A stretch of 64,000 nt of DNA from Mesorhabditis belari (GCA_958450365.1 CAUEEP010000904.1:806001-870000); one strand, 5' to 3'. Positions 34,466 through 46,580 are shown, counted from the first letter of the stretch. Numbers and translations are program-made. The notes: a model not told the origin generated them from the letters alone.

Positions 34466-34654
34466 GAAAAGCTGTAAAGTCTAGGCTTTCTTAGGCTTGT
34501 TTATCGGGCTTTAACGACTTTAAAGCCCGATAAAGATAAAGGACTTACAGGCAACATTGTATAAGTGTCAGAGTCCGAAAAGAGAGGCTTTTTGGCGTTT
34601 GACAAAAAGATCTACTAACAAGACAAGGTCACAAGGTTGATGTGGCGAAATGAA

Positions 34655-34920
34655 ATGACGATTTGACGCAGAATTTCACGCTCATTCCGAATCTGCTTTC
34701 CATTTCTGATAAGGAGCATTCTGTCAAAAGTTATACGAGTTTAAAGTTTTGTTGGAGAAATCAAACCGCAACATTATAACCCCGTCTTCCGCGACGCTGC
34801 CGGTTGCAGCGGTGGCTGAGTGGTAGTGAGTTAGGACCCAAGGTAAGGGCTAGTTAGGACCCAAGGTAAGGGCTAGCTGATTCGAGTCCGTTAGCTGGTT
34901 GTCTTTTCGTTTTTAGGTTT
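34655..34920 (+). mobile_element. tRNA-like SINE/foldback, copy 2
   Basis: It shares GACGCAGAATTTCACGCT, AGTTATACG.GTTTAAAGTT and a tRNA-like core (GCGGTGGCTGAGTGGTAGTG to GATTCGAGTCC) with the element at 18125. It has a 26-base internal duplication (GTTAGGACCCAAGGTAAGGG). Confidence 0.75.
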
Positions 34921-35104
34921 TAATGCCTTGAAGTACAACAAGCTCAGCAAATTGGTAGAAATGTAGAAATGATTGAATTCCGAAAGTTCAGGAGATCCAG
35001 ACAATCTACAAGAGTAAAGGTACAAGTACAAGAGTAAACAAGAACTGAAAAGCTCTCTCTTTACGTTTTTGAGTTAGCACAGTAAGTGTTGTTGTAAGCG
35101 ACAG

Positions 35105-35245
35105 TCTTGACAATGAAGGTAACTCTTGATAAGAACAAGAACGTAGCAAGAACAAGAACGTAGCAAAAGAAGAACGTAGAAAGAACAAGATTGTAGCAAG
35201 AACAAGAACGTAGCAAGAAGAAGAACGTAGCAAGAACAAGACAAG
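35105..35245. repeat. Minisatellite AAGAACAAGAACGTAGC
   Basis: About eight imperfect copies, purine-rich on the + strand. Confidence 0.85.
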
Positions 35246-35348
35246 TTCTTGATGATTGGTTGCATCAACAGCTTTGTAGGCTTTTAAAAACAAACATTGA
35301 TTTAGATTTCGAACAAAATAAAAGTCAATTAACAAATCATTCACTCAC

Positions 35349-35475
35349 CACATTTCGATTTCCTCTTTTGTGCCTCTTCTCGAATCCCAGCTGTTGTCTT
35401 GATGAGGCCAGCGGCGGAAAAAAGCGCCACCGCCGGACTGAAGCGCTCATCTCGGAATGCTTGACTGTAGATCAT
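35349..35475 (-). CDS. Candidate alternative first exon D of the K2P gene
   Basis: ATG 35475 encodes 42 residues (MIYSQAFRDERFSPAVALFS, AAGLIKTTAGIREEAQKRKS, KC) to the good donor TGTG|GTGAGT (35349), phase 1. The codon and base composition stands out from its AT-rich surroundings. The upstream frame is closed by a TAA with no other ATG. A mildly hydrophobic middle is followed by a basic end. No known domain. Confidence 0.55.
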
Positions 35476-35920
35476 CCCTTTGATCGATCGAATGGAGGAA
35501 ATGTGATCATCTTTATACAAATCGTGTTATTGATGTGAAAAGATACGAGAAAAGATGTCTTAATCGTGTTTAATGAGTCAGCAAAATCCCTGATTGCATC
35601 GAGGAAAGCCCAAAAAAAGATCAAGTTTCAAGTTTTTCTTAGTTCAAGTTCAAGTAAAAGATCTTGAGCTAATCAAAAGTCAATCAAGTCAGTCAAGTCT
35701 TGAGTTTGCAGCTTGTTAGTACTTATTATTAGTATTTTTGTGTACTATTGATGAGCTTTATGACCAAACTAGCTCAGATCAGAGTCTAGCTAAAAGCCAG
35801 GTCTAGGCATGACCTGGAAAAGCAAGTTTTAAAGCATTTAGACAGATTAAGATAGGCAAAATAGTTATTTGTTTTGCTTTAATTAGTTAAATATCCTCTA
35901 TTTAACAAATTCACGACGAT

Positions 35921-36460
35921 GGGACTAACCGTTGGGTCCCAGGGTGACTGGAATCTGGGACGACGGGACTAACCGTTGGGTCCCAGGGTGACTGGGATCT
36001 GGGACGACGGGACTAACCGTTGGGTCCCAGGGTGACTGGAATCTGGGACGACGGGACTAACCGTTGGGTCCCAGGGTGACTAAAATCTGGGACGAGGGGA
36101 CCCACCGCTGGGTCCCCAGGTTGACTGCAATCTGGGACGACGGGACTAACCGTTGGGTCCCAGGGTGACTGCGATCTGGGACGACGGGACCAACCGTTGG
36201 GTCCCAAGCTGACTGCAATCTGGGGCCATGGGACCCACCATTGGGTCCCAGGGTGACTGTAATCTGGGACGATGGGACCAACCGTTGGGTCCCAGGCTGA
36301 CTGCAATCTGGGGCCATGGGGCCCACCATTGGGTCCCAGGGTGACTGTAATCTGGGACGATGGGACCAACCGTTGGGTCCCAGGCTGACTGCAATCTGGG
36401 GCCATGGGACCAACCATTGGGTCCCAGGGTGACTGTAATCTGGGACGACGGGACTAACCG
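35921..36460. repeat. 44-bp minisatellite
   Basis: About twelve copies of a 44-base unit starting GGGACTAACCGTTGGGTCCC. Two unit types alternate in the right half (ATCTGGGACGA and ATCTGGGGCCATGG). It is GC-rich compared with its surroundings. Confidence 0.93.
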
Positions 36461-36829
36461 ATGGGCTCCGGACCTCAAGTCAAGCTCAAACTCTCATAAT
36501 TTCCACCAAAACCTGGATGTCAGACGCTGCAGGACAATTTATAGAGAGTTTTCTAGCGTATTGGAGTAGTATTTTTGTCCGAAAATACAAAATTCAACAG
36601 TATAAAGTCTAACTTTACATTGAATATTATAAAAAAATCTTAGGAAAAGGTTCAATGCGAGACAGAAATGGATAATAGTTTACATTATGGCTTGAGAAAC
36701 GTAGGTCAACCGTCCCAGATTGCAGTGTTCCACCGGTGGGTTTTTGAAAAAACGAGCTGAAATTCAGAATCTACGCTATTTATTTGCTATATATGGAAAT
36801 TTAGATAAAAATAGAGTTGTTAATGAAGC

Positions 36830-36962
36830 TAATCTGAACCGCGCTCGTCACAGATGGCGCCAAAAAAGCGCTGATCTGAACCGCGCTCGTCACAGATGGC
36901 GCCAAAAAAAGCGCTGATCTGAACCGCGCTCGTCACAGATGGCGCCAAAAAAAAGCGCTCGT
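36830..36962. repeat. About 43-bp tandem triplication
   Basis: Three copies of TGAACCGCGCTCGTCACAGA followed by TGGCGCC and an A run that lengthens by one base per copy. Confidence 0.9.
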
Positions 36963-37573
36963 CGTGAATGTGTTAACAAAGAGTTGTTAATGAGTTGTTA
37001 ATGAAGTTTTCCAAGATTAGACGAAATTTTAAAGTATAAAGTTTCAAAGTTTGTAAGTTTTCAAAGGAAATTCCGGTTGTAAACTAATATAGAAGTTTTT
37101 TTCTTAAAAATATAAAGTTACTTTATTGAGAAAAGGCAAAGGCCACTGGGCTGGGCCACTGGGCAAAGCCCACTTGCTAATGATGGGGTCAATGAGTGCA
37201 AGTATGCGAATGGGGAAAAGAGAAAAGAGAAAAAGCAAAAAGGGACACAAACACATCAAATATCTTATTCAAGGCGATGATCGGGGGAAAAGATGAGAAG
37301 AAAATGGAGAAGAAGTGGAGAAGAAATGGGGGAAAAATCCTCCTTCCTTGCAACGCAGTGGACATCGTGAATTATTCCGCTCAGCCAAACCCCAAACGAT
37401 CACCCCAATCATCCTTTACATGACTTTTTTCGGGGAATTCTTTCCAAGGAAAGTTTAGGCAATTTTCGGGTTACAGCTTTTCACAAACTTTGATAAAGGT
37501 GCAGTGATTTGAGTCAAAAATCACTCTTTTATCTGATTGATTCAAGGGCTTTAGGCTCAATTAGGTTTAATTA

Positions 37574-38095
37574 TTAGGTTGATGCATAAGTGTTTTCGTT
37601 CCTTTTCGTCTGCCGTTTCAAGCCAACAAATGCACCAATTAAACTACGGTTGATTTCATTCGAAAAACCAATTATTTTTCTGCAAAATAACATTAAAACG
37701 GGTTTAAAAATATTTAATGCCTGGATTTTCTTGAGAGTATGAAGTCGGGTAGTCAAAAAGGGCTAACTCGATGATGCGGTTTAGACACCTTAGCTAAAGA
37801 AAACCTATCTTCGTGTCAATAGATAAAAGATAGAGAAAAAAAAACGTTTGATATTTCGCCAAAATTTCAGAGAAATTCATTCAGCCAATTTTTCCGTAGA
37901 GTTTTTTATAGATTTTTACGAAAAAGGCGTTTTTCACTCTCGAATTTGCTTGAAAGTGAACCGAAATTCATTTAAAAAGATGCAAATTGAACAAAAAAAC
38001 ACTTTTTTTATAGAGCAAACTATAGATTAATTGGTGAATTTGTTACTTTTTAATAGAAGTACGAAAAAAACGAAAAGACTTATGCATCAACCTAT
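37574..38095. mobile_element. MITE family 2, copy 1 (about 522 bp)
   Basis: Terminal inverted repeats TTAGGTTGATGCATAAGT at both ends with flanking TA, mariner-like. There is no transposase. It is nearly identical to the copy at 45943-46466 in the same orientation. Confidence 0.9.
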
Positions 38096-38235
38096 TAGTT
38101 AGTTTTAAGTTTAACGATCAAGCAAAACTGTTAGCGGCTAACGGATGTGATAAAATCAAATAGCGCAAACGTTTTTTCTTTTACTTTAAACTTTTTACTT
38201 TACTTTTTACTTTACTTTTTACTTTTTACTTTAAA

Positions 38236-38620
38236 AACTAAAGGATTTTTTTTTAAAATGCTTGAAAATGCTTGAAAGTTGTGAAGAGCTATCATCAGAT
38301 AGCAGCTTCATCCTGAAAAGAAATGGCTCAACAATCGGAAAAGTTGAAAGATTGGATCCAAAAGAAATGCTTTACTAGAAATGCTTTACTGGAACTGCTT
38401 TACTAGAAGTGCTTTACTAGAAGTGCTTTACTAGAAACGCTTTACCAGAAATGATTTACTAGAAATGCTTTACTAGAAATCCTTTACTAGAAATGCTTGA
38501 ACATTTTACAGAAAGATGAACTGGAGTCGCACGGCTCAACAATTGAAAAGTTGAAAGATTTAGTTTAAAAGGATTGTTGAAATTGAAAGATTTCAGGTTC
38601 AAGCTTTTACAAAGGACTAA
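38236..38620. repeat. Duplicated segment with 15-bp minisatellite, copy 1
   Basis: It contains GAGCTATCATCAGATAGCAG and AAATGGCTCAACAATCGGAA, followed by an AAATGCTTTACTAGA array and GGCTCAACAATTG. The same order recurs at 41720-42200, where the array is longer. Confidence 0.9.
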
Positions 38621-39362
38621 TGAAGGCCTTAATTTTTTTAAACTTTTAACACATCAAGGCGGCTTACCCCTTTCGAATGCTAAGAGTGCTAAGAATGCTA
38701 AGAATGCTTGTGTAAGAGTTTAAGTTTAACGATCAAGCAAAACTGCTAGCGGATAAATGGTGTGATAAAATAAAATAGCTCAAACGTTTTTTTAGTTTCT
38801 TGGTTGAGTTTTGAAAAGAGTTAAGAATAAAGCGCTTTCGAGAATCTGTCACTTTTCGAAATTTAGACTAATCTCGTCTATTCTTGGGCTGGTTTTGTGA
38901 AAATTACTGAAGAAGAGATCGATTTAGATTAGAAAGATTTGTCAAAATTTGAGCCAAACGATATTCTTCAAAAATTGAAATCTCTAATTGAAAATATATC
39001 AGTCCAAAAGAGCATACTTTACTTAAAACAATTGATTGATTAAGCCCAAGTGTTAGTGTTAAAATTTGAAGCTGAAAAAAGTCCTTTAGTCCTTTAGGGA
39101 AACGATATAAAAAAAGCTAAAATCAATAAAATTCCCTGTTTCAAACGACGATAAACATTTTCAAAGCCCTTTTCAATTACTCAAACCCCGCGAGAATTGC
39201 CTGTCATTATTGGAAAGAGTTCGAAAAAACATCTAATTTATATAAAAGAACAGTGTTTGTCCGTCCGTCTGTATGGGCTTTTTCTCAGCCGTCTTTAAGA
39301 TGAAATTTTTAAAATTTTTAAAATATAAGATTTAAAATATAATCTAGTTGTATCATTTAAAA

Positions 39363-40005
39363 TAAAGAATTCATTTAATGGCACTACGGGGGGTCGAACC
39401 CGTACCATATACAAGCGCGTGGGGGCCGTAGACGAGCGCCAACTGCGCCCGCCGGCGACAACCTGAGACCAGGCCAAAAACCGGATAATGTTAATCCGGA
39501 ACTAGAAAAACTGGATTAGGCGGATAAACAAGGCAAGTGGCACTACGGGGGTCGAACCCGGGGTGTATCTAAACGCGTGAGGGCCGTAGACGAGCGCCCT
39601 CCCAACTGCGCCACGGCGATAACGCGGGACCTGAACAAACTGCGCAATGATAACCCGGAACTAGAAAAACCGAGTTAGGCGGATAAAAAAAGTCAAGTGG
39701 CACTACGGGGGTTGAACCCGAGGTGTATCTAAACATGTGAGGGCCGTAGACGAGCGTCCTCCCAACTGCGCCCTGGCGACAACCTGAGGCCAGGCCAAAA
39801 ACCGGATAATGTTAATCCGGAACTAGAAAAAGACCCGTTACGCGGTTAATAATTATCCGGTTTTTGGCCGGATAAGTATAACCCTGGATAATAATTTTTA
39901 AATATCTCGGGTTGTCGCCGTAGCGCAGTCGGGAGCGCGCTCGTCTACGGCCCCCACGCGCTTGTATACGGCCCGGGTTCAACCCCCCGTAGTGTCATTA
40001 AATTT
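39363..40005. repeat. Tandem cluster of tRNA-like units
   Basis: Three units of about 160 bases in - orientation (from about 39375, 39538 and 39698) and one in + orientation (39908-40000). The core reads GCCGTAGCGCAGTCGGGAGC (A-box-like) and GGGTTCAACCCCCCGTAGTG (B-box-like). The units are linked by AACCGGATAATGTTAATCCG. A lone fragment lies at 23330. No cloverleaf with a normal acceptor stem was found, so these are tRNA-derived repeats and not tRNA genes. Confidence 0.8.
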
Positions 40006-40059
40006 CTCTTTTTTCATTTTTAACTTTAAATGGCATAACTATTATATTTTAAGACTTTT

Positions 40060-40180
40060 TAAGAAACTAGAAAAAGAGCTAGAGAACTTTAAGACTTCTT
40101 AAGAAGCTAGAGAACTTTAAGACTTCTTAAGAAGCTAGAGAACTTTAAGACTTCTTAAGAAGCTAGAGAAAGAGCTAGAG
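40060..40180. repeat. About 28-bp tandem repeat
   Basis: Three to four copies of GAACTTTAAGACTTCTTAAG followed by AAGCTAGA. Confidence 0.85.
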
Positions 40181-40784
40181 CTAGTTGGGCGGGGTTTTTC
40201 TTGTTTGAAATTATAAATCACTAGCTTTTAATCTTTAATCTAATTGATTTCAATTCTGATTTTAATTTTGATTCCAATTTTAATTTAAAAACTGTACTAA
40301 AGCATTTTTAGGGATTGAAGAATAAAAGTAAAGACTCTTTTGAATAAAAATATAAAGTTTTCAAAAAAGGGTGGACATCAAAAAGTGGTTAGATGTGGAA
40401 ATGACACTCCAGGGAGAAATCGACACTTGAGCAGGCGCTTTTTGAGAAAAACTTTTACAAATGGAAAGAAGAATAAGTAATTTTTGAGATTTTTGAGATT
40501 TTAAAATATCTCTAGCTATTTATTAAGTAAAAGATGAGAATATTTTGTATAGAAAGAGGAAAAGTTTGCGATGAACAAAGGAGGAGAAAGGAGGGGGGAA
40601 ACGGGTGTGAACGAACATCATTTTCCCTTTTCTCTCGTCGTTCTTTCGGAATCGAGTTAGTCCCAACTCGGCCGTGTCATTTTATCCTTTTTGTTTTTTT
40701 TTCTTTTGAGAAATATACCACAAGCATCTATGATTTGAAGAAAGTTATAAAAATAGGTTAAGGCTTTAATTTGATGATATAACA

Positions 40785-41032
40785 AGCTTACTGAAGCTTG
40801 CAATGAAGCCTACTGAAGCCTACTGAAGCTTACTGAAGCTTACTGAAGCTTACTGAAGCTTACTGAAGCTTACTGAAGCTTACTGAAGCTTACTGAAGCT
40901 TACTGAAGCTTACTGAAGCTTACTGAAGCTTACTGAAGCTTACTGAAGTCTACTGAAGCTTACTGAAGCTTACTGAAGCTTACTGAAGCTTGCAATGAAG
41001 CTTACTGAAGCTTACTGAAGCTTGCAATGAAG
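40785..41032. repeat. 10-bp minisatellite CTTACTGAAG
   Basis: About 20 nearly perfect copies, with TGCAATGAAG interruptions at both ends. Confidence 0.94.
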
Positions 41033-41709
41033 CCTAATTTTCTTTAAAAAACTGAATTCTTTGACTTCTCTTCATGAAGTAGAAGTGCAAAAAGGGTAAA
41101 AGTTTAAAAGAAAACTATATGTTTTTAGCATTTTATTGCACTGAATCGTAAAAATGGTGGTTTGTTTGGGCGAAAAAAGGAAAATCGAGTTTCTTTTTCT
41201 CTTTTTTCTCTATTCACCATTGGCCATTTAGCCGAAATCTACCCTTTCTTCTGGATTCTTTTGAATGAATGATCAAGTTATTCAACTAAAACTGATGTCA
41301 AAAAGGTATTCCTAGCTAGTTAAAAGTCATCGATATCGATAGTAAAAAGTAAAAGGTCAAAAGTAAAAAGTCAAAAGTCAAAAGTAACTAGTCTAAATAG
41401 TTAAAAGTGTTAGTCAAGGCCAAAGCCAAAAGCTGAAAAGCTCAAAATAATACTGAAATAAAGAATTCTATCGGAACACGGAAATGGAAATATTCTCTTT
41501 TCTCGACCTTTTTCACCAAAAAAAACTTGAAATCAATAAAATTATTGGCAAGATGATGATGATGATAGCTCTCATGATAGCTCTTGTTTCAAAAGTTTTT
41601 CTCTTCTTTGATAGGTTCGATTGACTTCGGAAAAGTAAAGCTTTTGGGCAAGGAACTTTGAAAAATACTTTGAAATACTTTAAAATACTTTAAAATACTT
41701 TAAAAACTG

Positions 41710-42200
41710 GAGGATTTTTTTTTTAAATGCTTGAAAATGCTTGAAAGTTGTGAAGAGCTATCATCAGATAGCAGCTTCATCCTGAAAAGAAATGGCTCAA
41801 CAATCGGAAAAGTTGAAAGATTGGACCCAAAAGAAATGCTTTACTAGAAATGCTTTACTAGAGACGCTTCACTAGAAATGCTTTACCAGAAACGCTTTAC
41901 CAGAAATGCTTTATTAGAAATGCTTTATCAGAAATGCTTTATCAGAAATCCTTTACCAGAAATCCTTTACTAGAAATCCTTTACTAGAAATCCTTTACTA
42001 GAACTGCTTTACTAGTAATGCTTTACTAGAAATGCTTTATTAGAAATGCTTTACGAGGAATCCTTTACTAGAAATGCTTCAAGATTTTACAGAAAGATGA
42101 ACTGGGGTGGCACGGCTCAACAATTGAATAGTTGAAAGATTTAGCTTGAAAGAATTGATGAAGTTGAAAGAGTTGAGGTTCAAGCTTTTACAAAGGACTA
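41710..42200. repeat. Duplicated segment with 15-bp minisatellite, copy 2
   Basis: Direct copy of 38236-38620 with an array expanded to about 17 units. The flanks (GGCTCAACAATTGAA, CTTTTACAAAGGACTAATGA) match copy 1. Confidence 0.9.
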
Positions 42201-42346
42201 ATGAAAGCCTTAATTTGAAACATTTAGAAAAAACGGCTGAACGAATTTGGCTGAAAATTTGATTGAAAATGTAGAAGTGCTTGGTCATTCATTTGAGCGA
42301 AAAATGACTGCTAACTTTCGATCAAAAAAAGTTGCCAACTGAACGA

Positions 42347-43098
42347 TTTTTGACGACTCTGGCTACTTGTCTTTAGATCGATGAAAAATTGCCAAAATTG
42401 AAGCTATTCAAAAAAGCTGAAAAGCCCAATATAGAACACAGATTTACCTTTCTAATAGTATAAACTAGGCTAATTTTAATCGCTTCGTTCTCTTGGAAAA
42501 AATGTTTTTGCGAAAAATTCGCACTCAAAATTCGCATTCAAAATCCGCCAACGTAATACTAATTCTTTGGCTCAATATTTCGCCAAAAAATGCCGAAAAA
42601 TGTTACGAAATGGAGAGGTAGAACGGTAAAGTATCAAAATTCGGATTCTACACAAAAAACTAGCCCAGAAAAAGTGGTTTTGGAAGAAATAAAGTGACCC
42701 GAAAGTTACCGAAAAACTAAATCAGTTTCGATTTTTGACGATTTTGACTACTTGTCTTTGCGCGCCCGAAAAATCCCCAAAACAGAAGCTTTTGAAAATC
42801 GCTGATAAGCCCAATGTAGAACACGAATTTACCCTTCTAATGGTACAAACCGGAGAAATTTTCATAGCTTCTTTCTCCTGAAAAAAATAATTTTTGCGAA
42901 AAACTCGCATTCCAAACCCGCCAGCCTAATACTAATTTTTTGGCTCAATATTTCGCCAAAAAATGCCAAAAAATGTTACGAAATGGAGAGGTAGAACGGT
43001 AAAGTATCAAAATTCGAATTCTACACAAAAAACTAGCCTAGAAAAAGTGGTTTTGGAAGAAATAAAGTGACCCGAAAGTTACCGAAAAACTAAATCAC
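42347..43098. repeat. Tandem duplication of about 370 bp
   Basis: The segments 42347-42724 and 42726-43098 share TTTGACGA, AACACGAATTTACC-type text and a long nearly identical tail (CAAAAAATGTTACGAAATGG to CCGAAAGTTACCGAAAAACT). The tails are more alike than the fronts. Confidence 0.85.
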
Positions 43099-43403
43099 CT
43101 TTAGATAGTTTAAGAAACAAAATAGACTAAAAATAGACTAGAAAAGAAGTTAATTAGACTAATTAAACAAAGCAAAACCTTTTTGAGTTCAATTTTTTCG
43201 TTCTAAGAATGGTTAGAGCAGAAGGATGGCTAGAAAAGAGGTAGAACATGAAAACCGAAGCTGACGAATTCACAACTGATACTTTCTAATTCTATTTTCC
43301 TTTTTTCTGGCTTTACTAACTGATTTTACACAGTTAAAGGTTTTGAAAATTAAATAAAACGACGAAAACATTGATCAGATGAGTCCCGAATTGCCCAACT
43401 CAC

Positions 43404-43599
43404 CGATTTGTCCTTGACTCGATCGTGGCGGTGGCCTGGACGGTCTCCTCGGGATGATCGACCCTCTCCTCTCCATGTCTTCCAATTCCGATGCGCTCTT
43501 CAAATGCACCCTTTTTGTGCCCGAGGGCAACACAGTGATCTTCATCCGCCGCGCATTCTCTTGTAGTGTCCATTCGTTCCAGAATTTCCGTAAAAACAT
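43404..43599 (-). CDS. Candidate alternative first exon C of the K2P gene
   Basis: ATG 43599 encodes 65 residues (MFLRKFWNEWTLQENARRMK, then KRVHLKSASELEDMERRGSI, RRPSRPPPRSSQGQI) to donor ATCG|GTGAGT (43404), phase 1. It is basic, with a proline-rich end. The overlapping frame from 43744 is also open but would leave two bases at this donor, which does not fit the common exon. The region is clearly richer in G and C than its flanks. Confidence 0.5.
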
Positions 43600-43982
43600 G
43601 TTCTTCTTTGGCTTGAGCCGGGGTTTCCGGTCGAATCGGAACCCCGATTTGGTTTCGAGTCACACGAGACGTTTTGACTAAAGCGAATAAGGTGAAGCAT
43701 GAAAAAATTCGAAATTCGAAGTCAATTCGAAGATTCGATCGCAAGTGGTGGAGGGAGAAGTTGAAGGGAGAGTTGAAGAAGTTAAGAGATACAAGGTGAC
43801 ACGAAAATAACCCGTCCTAATAGTTCTAGCCTCATATTTCTGTTATTAGTAGAAAAAACGATTAGTTTCTTTTTCTAAATCAAAATTCAGTTCATTTTCT
43901 GTATATATTCAAGATTTCATGACCATCGCATTCATAGATAATTTTTTATGAACGCTTAAAAATGGCTCGTTATTTTTTTGAC

Positions 43983-44189
43983 TACCGTATTTTCTCTAAT
44001 AGTAGGGCCGAGTTGATGACTATTTTACGGTTTCCAACTTTTCCGAGAAGCTCAACACTCTTCTCCCCCACTAGATCTCATCGTCAGCTACATTTTCCGA
44101 CCCCACATCGATAGGTTCTGATAAGCGGTTCTCGAGTTTTCGAGCAATTTAGGCGAAGCTTTGGGGCATTACTTTCAGGGAAAATACGG
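43983..44189. mobile_element. MITE family 1, copy b
   Basis: TACCGTATTTTCTCTAATAG at the left, AAAATACGGCATT at the right. It lacks the GTGCACCCC piece after the left end. Confidence 0.85.
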
Positions 44190-44339
44190 CATTCAACTAG
44201 AACTTCATTAGGCACCAGCACCAGCTCTGAAATCTCAACATTCCTAATTTCTGGCGAAAGCCATTGATAAACCTTGATCGTAAAAGGTAAAAAGCTTGCT
44301 CTAAACTATCGTATTTTCCCTAATACTGGTGTGCACAAA

Positions 44340-44555
44340 TACCGTATTTCCTCTAATAGTAGTGCACCCCGCCGAGCCGAGTTGATGACTATTTTACAAT
44401 TCCCAAGCTTTCGCAGAAGCTCAACACTCTTCTCCCCCACTAGATCTCATCGTCAGCTACATTTTCCGACCCCACATCGATAGTTTCTGATAAGCGGCTC
44501 TCGAGATTTCGAGTAATCTAGGCGACGCTCCGGAACTATTAGAGAAAATACGGTA
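44340..44555. mobile_element. MITE family 1, copy c
   Basis: A full-length copy with ends TACCGTATTTCCTCTAATAG and TATTAGAGAAAATACGGTA. It is in the same orientation as copy b. Confidence 0.88.
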
Positions 44556-45434
44556 GCCATTTTTAAGCGTTCATAAAAAAATTATCTATCAATGCTATGA
44601 GCATGAAATTTGAAACATATACAGAAAATGATCTGAATTTTCATTTAAAAAAGAAATTAATCCTTTTGATCTACTAATAACAGAAATATGAGCCTAGAAA
44701 AAAAAGAACGGGTTATTTCTTGTCATCCGGCAGTACAACGTAAGGAAAACCAAGTCATTGAAGATTTTTTTTCAACTTTCCAGGTCTAATGACTAGTTTT
44801 TCTAGTTAATACTCAACCTAATAGTTAGTCTAGACGTTTGTCTAGACAGAAAAACCCGGAATTTCAGCAATAATCAGCAATAATTTCAAAAGCAATAATC
44901 AGCATCGAATCAAAAGCAAAGAGTAGAAGTAGTCAGAAGAAGGAGAAGAAAAAAAAAGAAGAAGAGAGGAACTTGTTGTGAATGGATTCAAAAAGCGAGC
45001 CGCATATAACTTTGACAAATTCCATCGGGGGCAGCGATGTGAAGGGAAAGGAGGGAAAGGGGGAAAGGCCAAAGAAGGGAAGAGGACCGATGGACCCTGT
45101 GGGGGTGTGTGTGCGTGTGTTTGACCCCAGCTGATTCCCAATTTTGCGTCTTTCTCTCTTTCAGGGTGCTGCGTGTGCTTTTTACTAGTTTAGTTGTTGT
45201 TTTTGCTTCCCGCTTTCCCCCTAATACTGACCGAATTCAACTCAGTGCTGTTAAGGAGCTGATTTTTGAGGCAATAAACTCGTGTTTCGGTCTAAAAACT
45301 CTCCAAAACTCCTAAACTACAAGATCTTATATCTAAAATCAAGTGAAATTCGTATTTTTAGGTTTTAAGCTTGTTTTTAGTCGCATCCCTTTTGTAATTG
45401 AAAGTCAAAAAAAGGATTTTAGCCAACAAACCAA

Positions 45435-45625
45435 ACCAATCGCCAAATTTTTCGAATCTTTTTGCGCAACTCGCCATAACTTTCTTCCAAGTTGGCCAAT
45501 CTTTATGATTTTGATGTCATTTTGTTGCCCTTATTGAGATCTACAAAATGACATCAAAATCGTAAAGATTGGCTTACTCAGAAGAAAGTTATGGCGCGTT
45601 GCGCAAGAGATCCAAAAAAATTTGG
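45435..45625. repeat. Foldback element, about 190 bp
   Basis: CAAAATGACATCAAAATCRT and GCCATAACTTTCTTC pair with their complements around a short loop near 45530-45540. Confidence 0.85.
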
Positions 45626-45759
45626 CTCAAACTAGCCACCCCCCACCAATCCGATGATTAAAATGCTAGAATTTCGATTGTATTAGAAAAAAATTTGCAC
45701 AAACCTATGCATATACAATTAAAACATATGTAATTATGTTTTTTTCAAAAATCAAATTC

Positions 45760-46580
45760 AACTTCAAATTCAACTTCAGATTCAAATTCAGATTCGGATT
45801 CAGATTCAAGTTCAGGTTCTAATTCAGCTTCTAATTCAGATTCTAATTCTAATTCTAATTCTAATTCAGATTTAGATTCAAATTCAAATCCAAATCCAAA
45901 TTCAAGTTCAAATTCAGCTTCAAATTCAGATCCTGATTACTATTAGGTTGATGCATAAGTGCATTTTCGTTCCTTTTCGTCTGCCGTTTCAAGCCAACAA
46001 ATGCACCAATTAAACTACGGTTGATTTCATTAGAAAAACCAATTATTTTTCTGCAAAATAACATTAAAACGGGTTTTAAAATATTTAATGCCTGGATTTT
46101 CTTGAGAGTATGAAGTCGGGTAGTCAAAAAGGGCTAACTCGATGATGCGGTTTAGACACCTTAGCTAAAGAAAACCTATCTTCGTGTCAATAGATAAAAG
46201 ATAGAGAAAAAAAACGTTTGATATTTCGCCAAAATTTCAGAGAAATTCATTCAGCCAATTTTTCCGTAGAGTTTTTTATAGATTTTTACGAAAAAGGCGT
46301 TTTTCACTCTCGAATTTGCTTGAAAGTGAACCGAAATTCATTTAAAAAGATGCAAATTGAACAAAAAAACACTTTTTTTTATAGAGCAAACTATAGATTA
46401 ATTGGTGAATTTGTTACTTTTTAACAGAAATACGAAAAAAACGAAAACACTTATGCATCAACCTAATAATTCAGATTCTAATTCTAATTCTAATTCAAAT
46501 CCAAATCCAAATCCAAATTCAAATCCAAATCCAAGTCCAAATCCAAGTCCAAGTCCAAATCCAAGTCCAAATCCAAAAAC
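45760..46580. repeat. (AATTCA/AATCCA)n microsatellite split by a MITE
   Basis: Hexamer array at 45760-45935 continues at 46468-46580 on the other side of the family-2 MITE, showing that the MITE inserted into the array at a TA. Confidence 0.88.
45943..46466. mobile_element. MITE family 2, copy 2 (524 bp)
   Basis: The ends TTAGGTTGATGCATAAGTGC and ACTTATGCATCAACCTAA are flanked by TA (45941-45942 and 46467-46468). It is nearly identical to 37574-38095. A diverged partial copy lies at 52165-52345. Confidence 0.92.

Larger units (their letters stand above)
43810..44740. repeat. Inverted repeat containing two MITEs
   Basis: Arms of about 175 bases (43806-43983, inverted at 44556-44735) share ATTTCTGTTATTAGTAG, TTCATTTTCTGTATATRTT and AGCGTTCATAAAAAA-type text. 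Two family-1 MITEs (43983-44189, 44340-44555) fill the centre. The probable history is a foldback formed around, or invaded by, the MITEs. Confidence 0.82.

Noticed and set aside
43400..43744. 114-codon frame overlapping candidate exon C
   Set aside because: At donor 43404 it would leave two bases over and break the frame with the common exon; the frame from 43599 leaves one.
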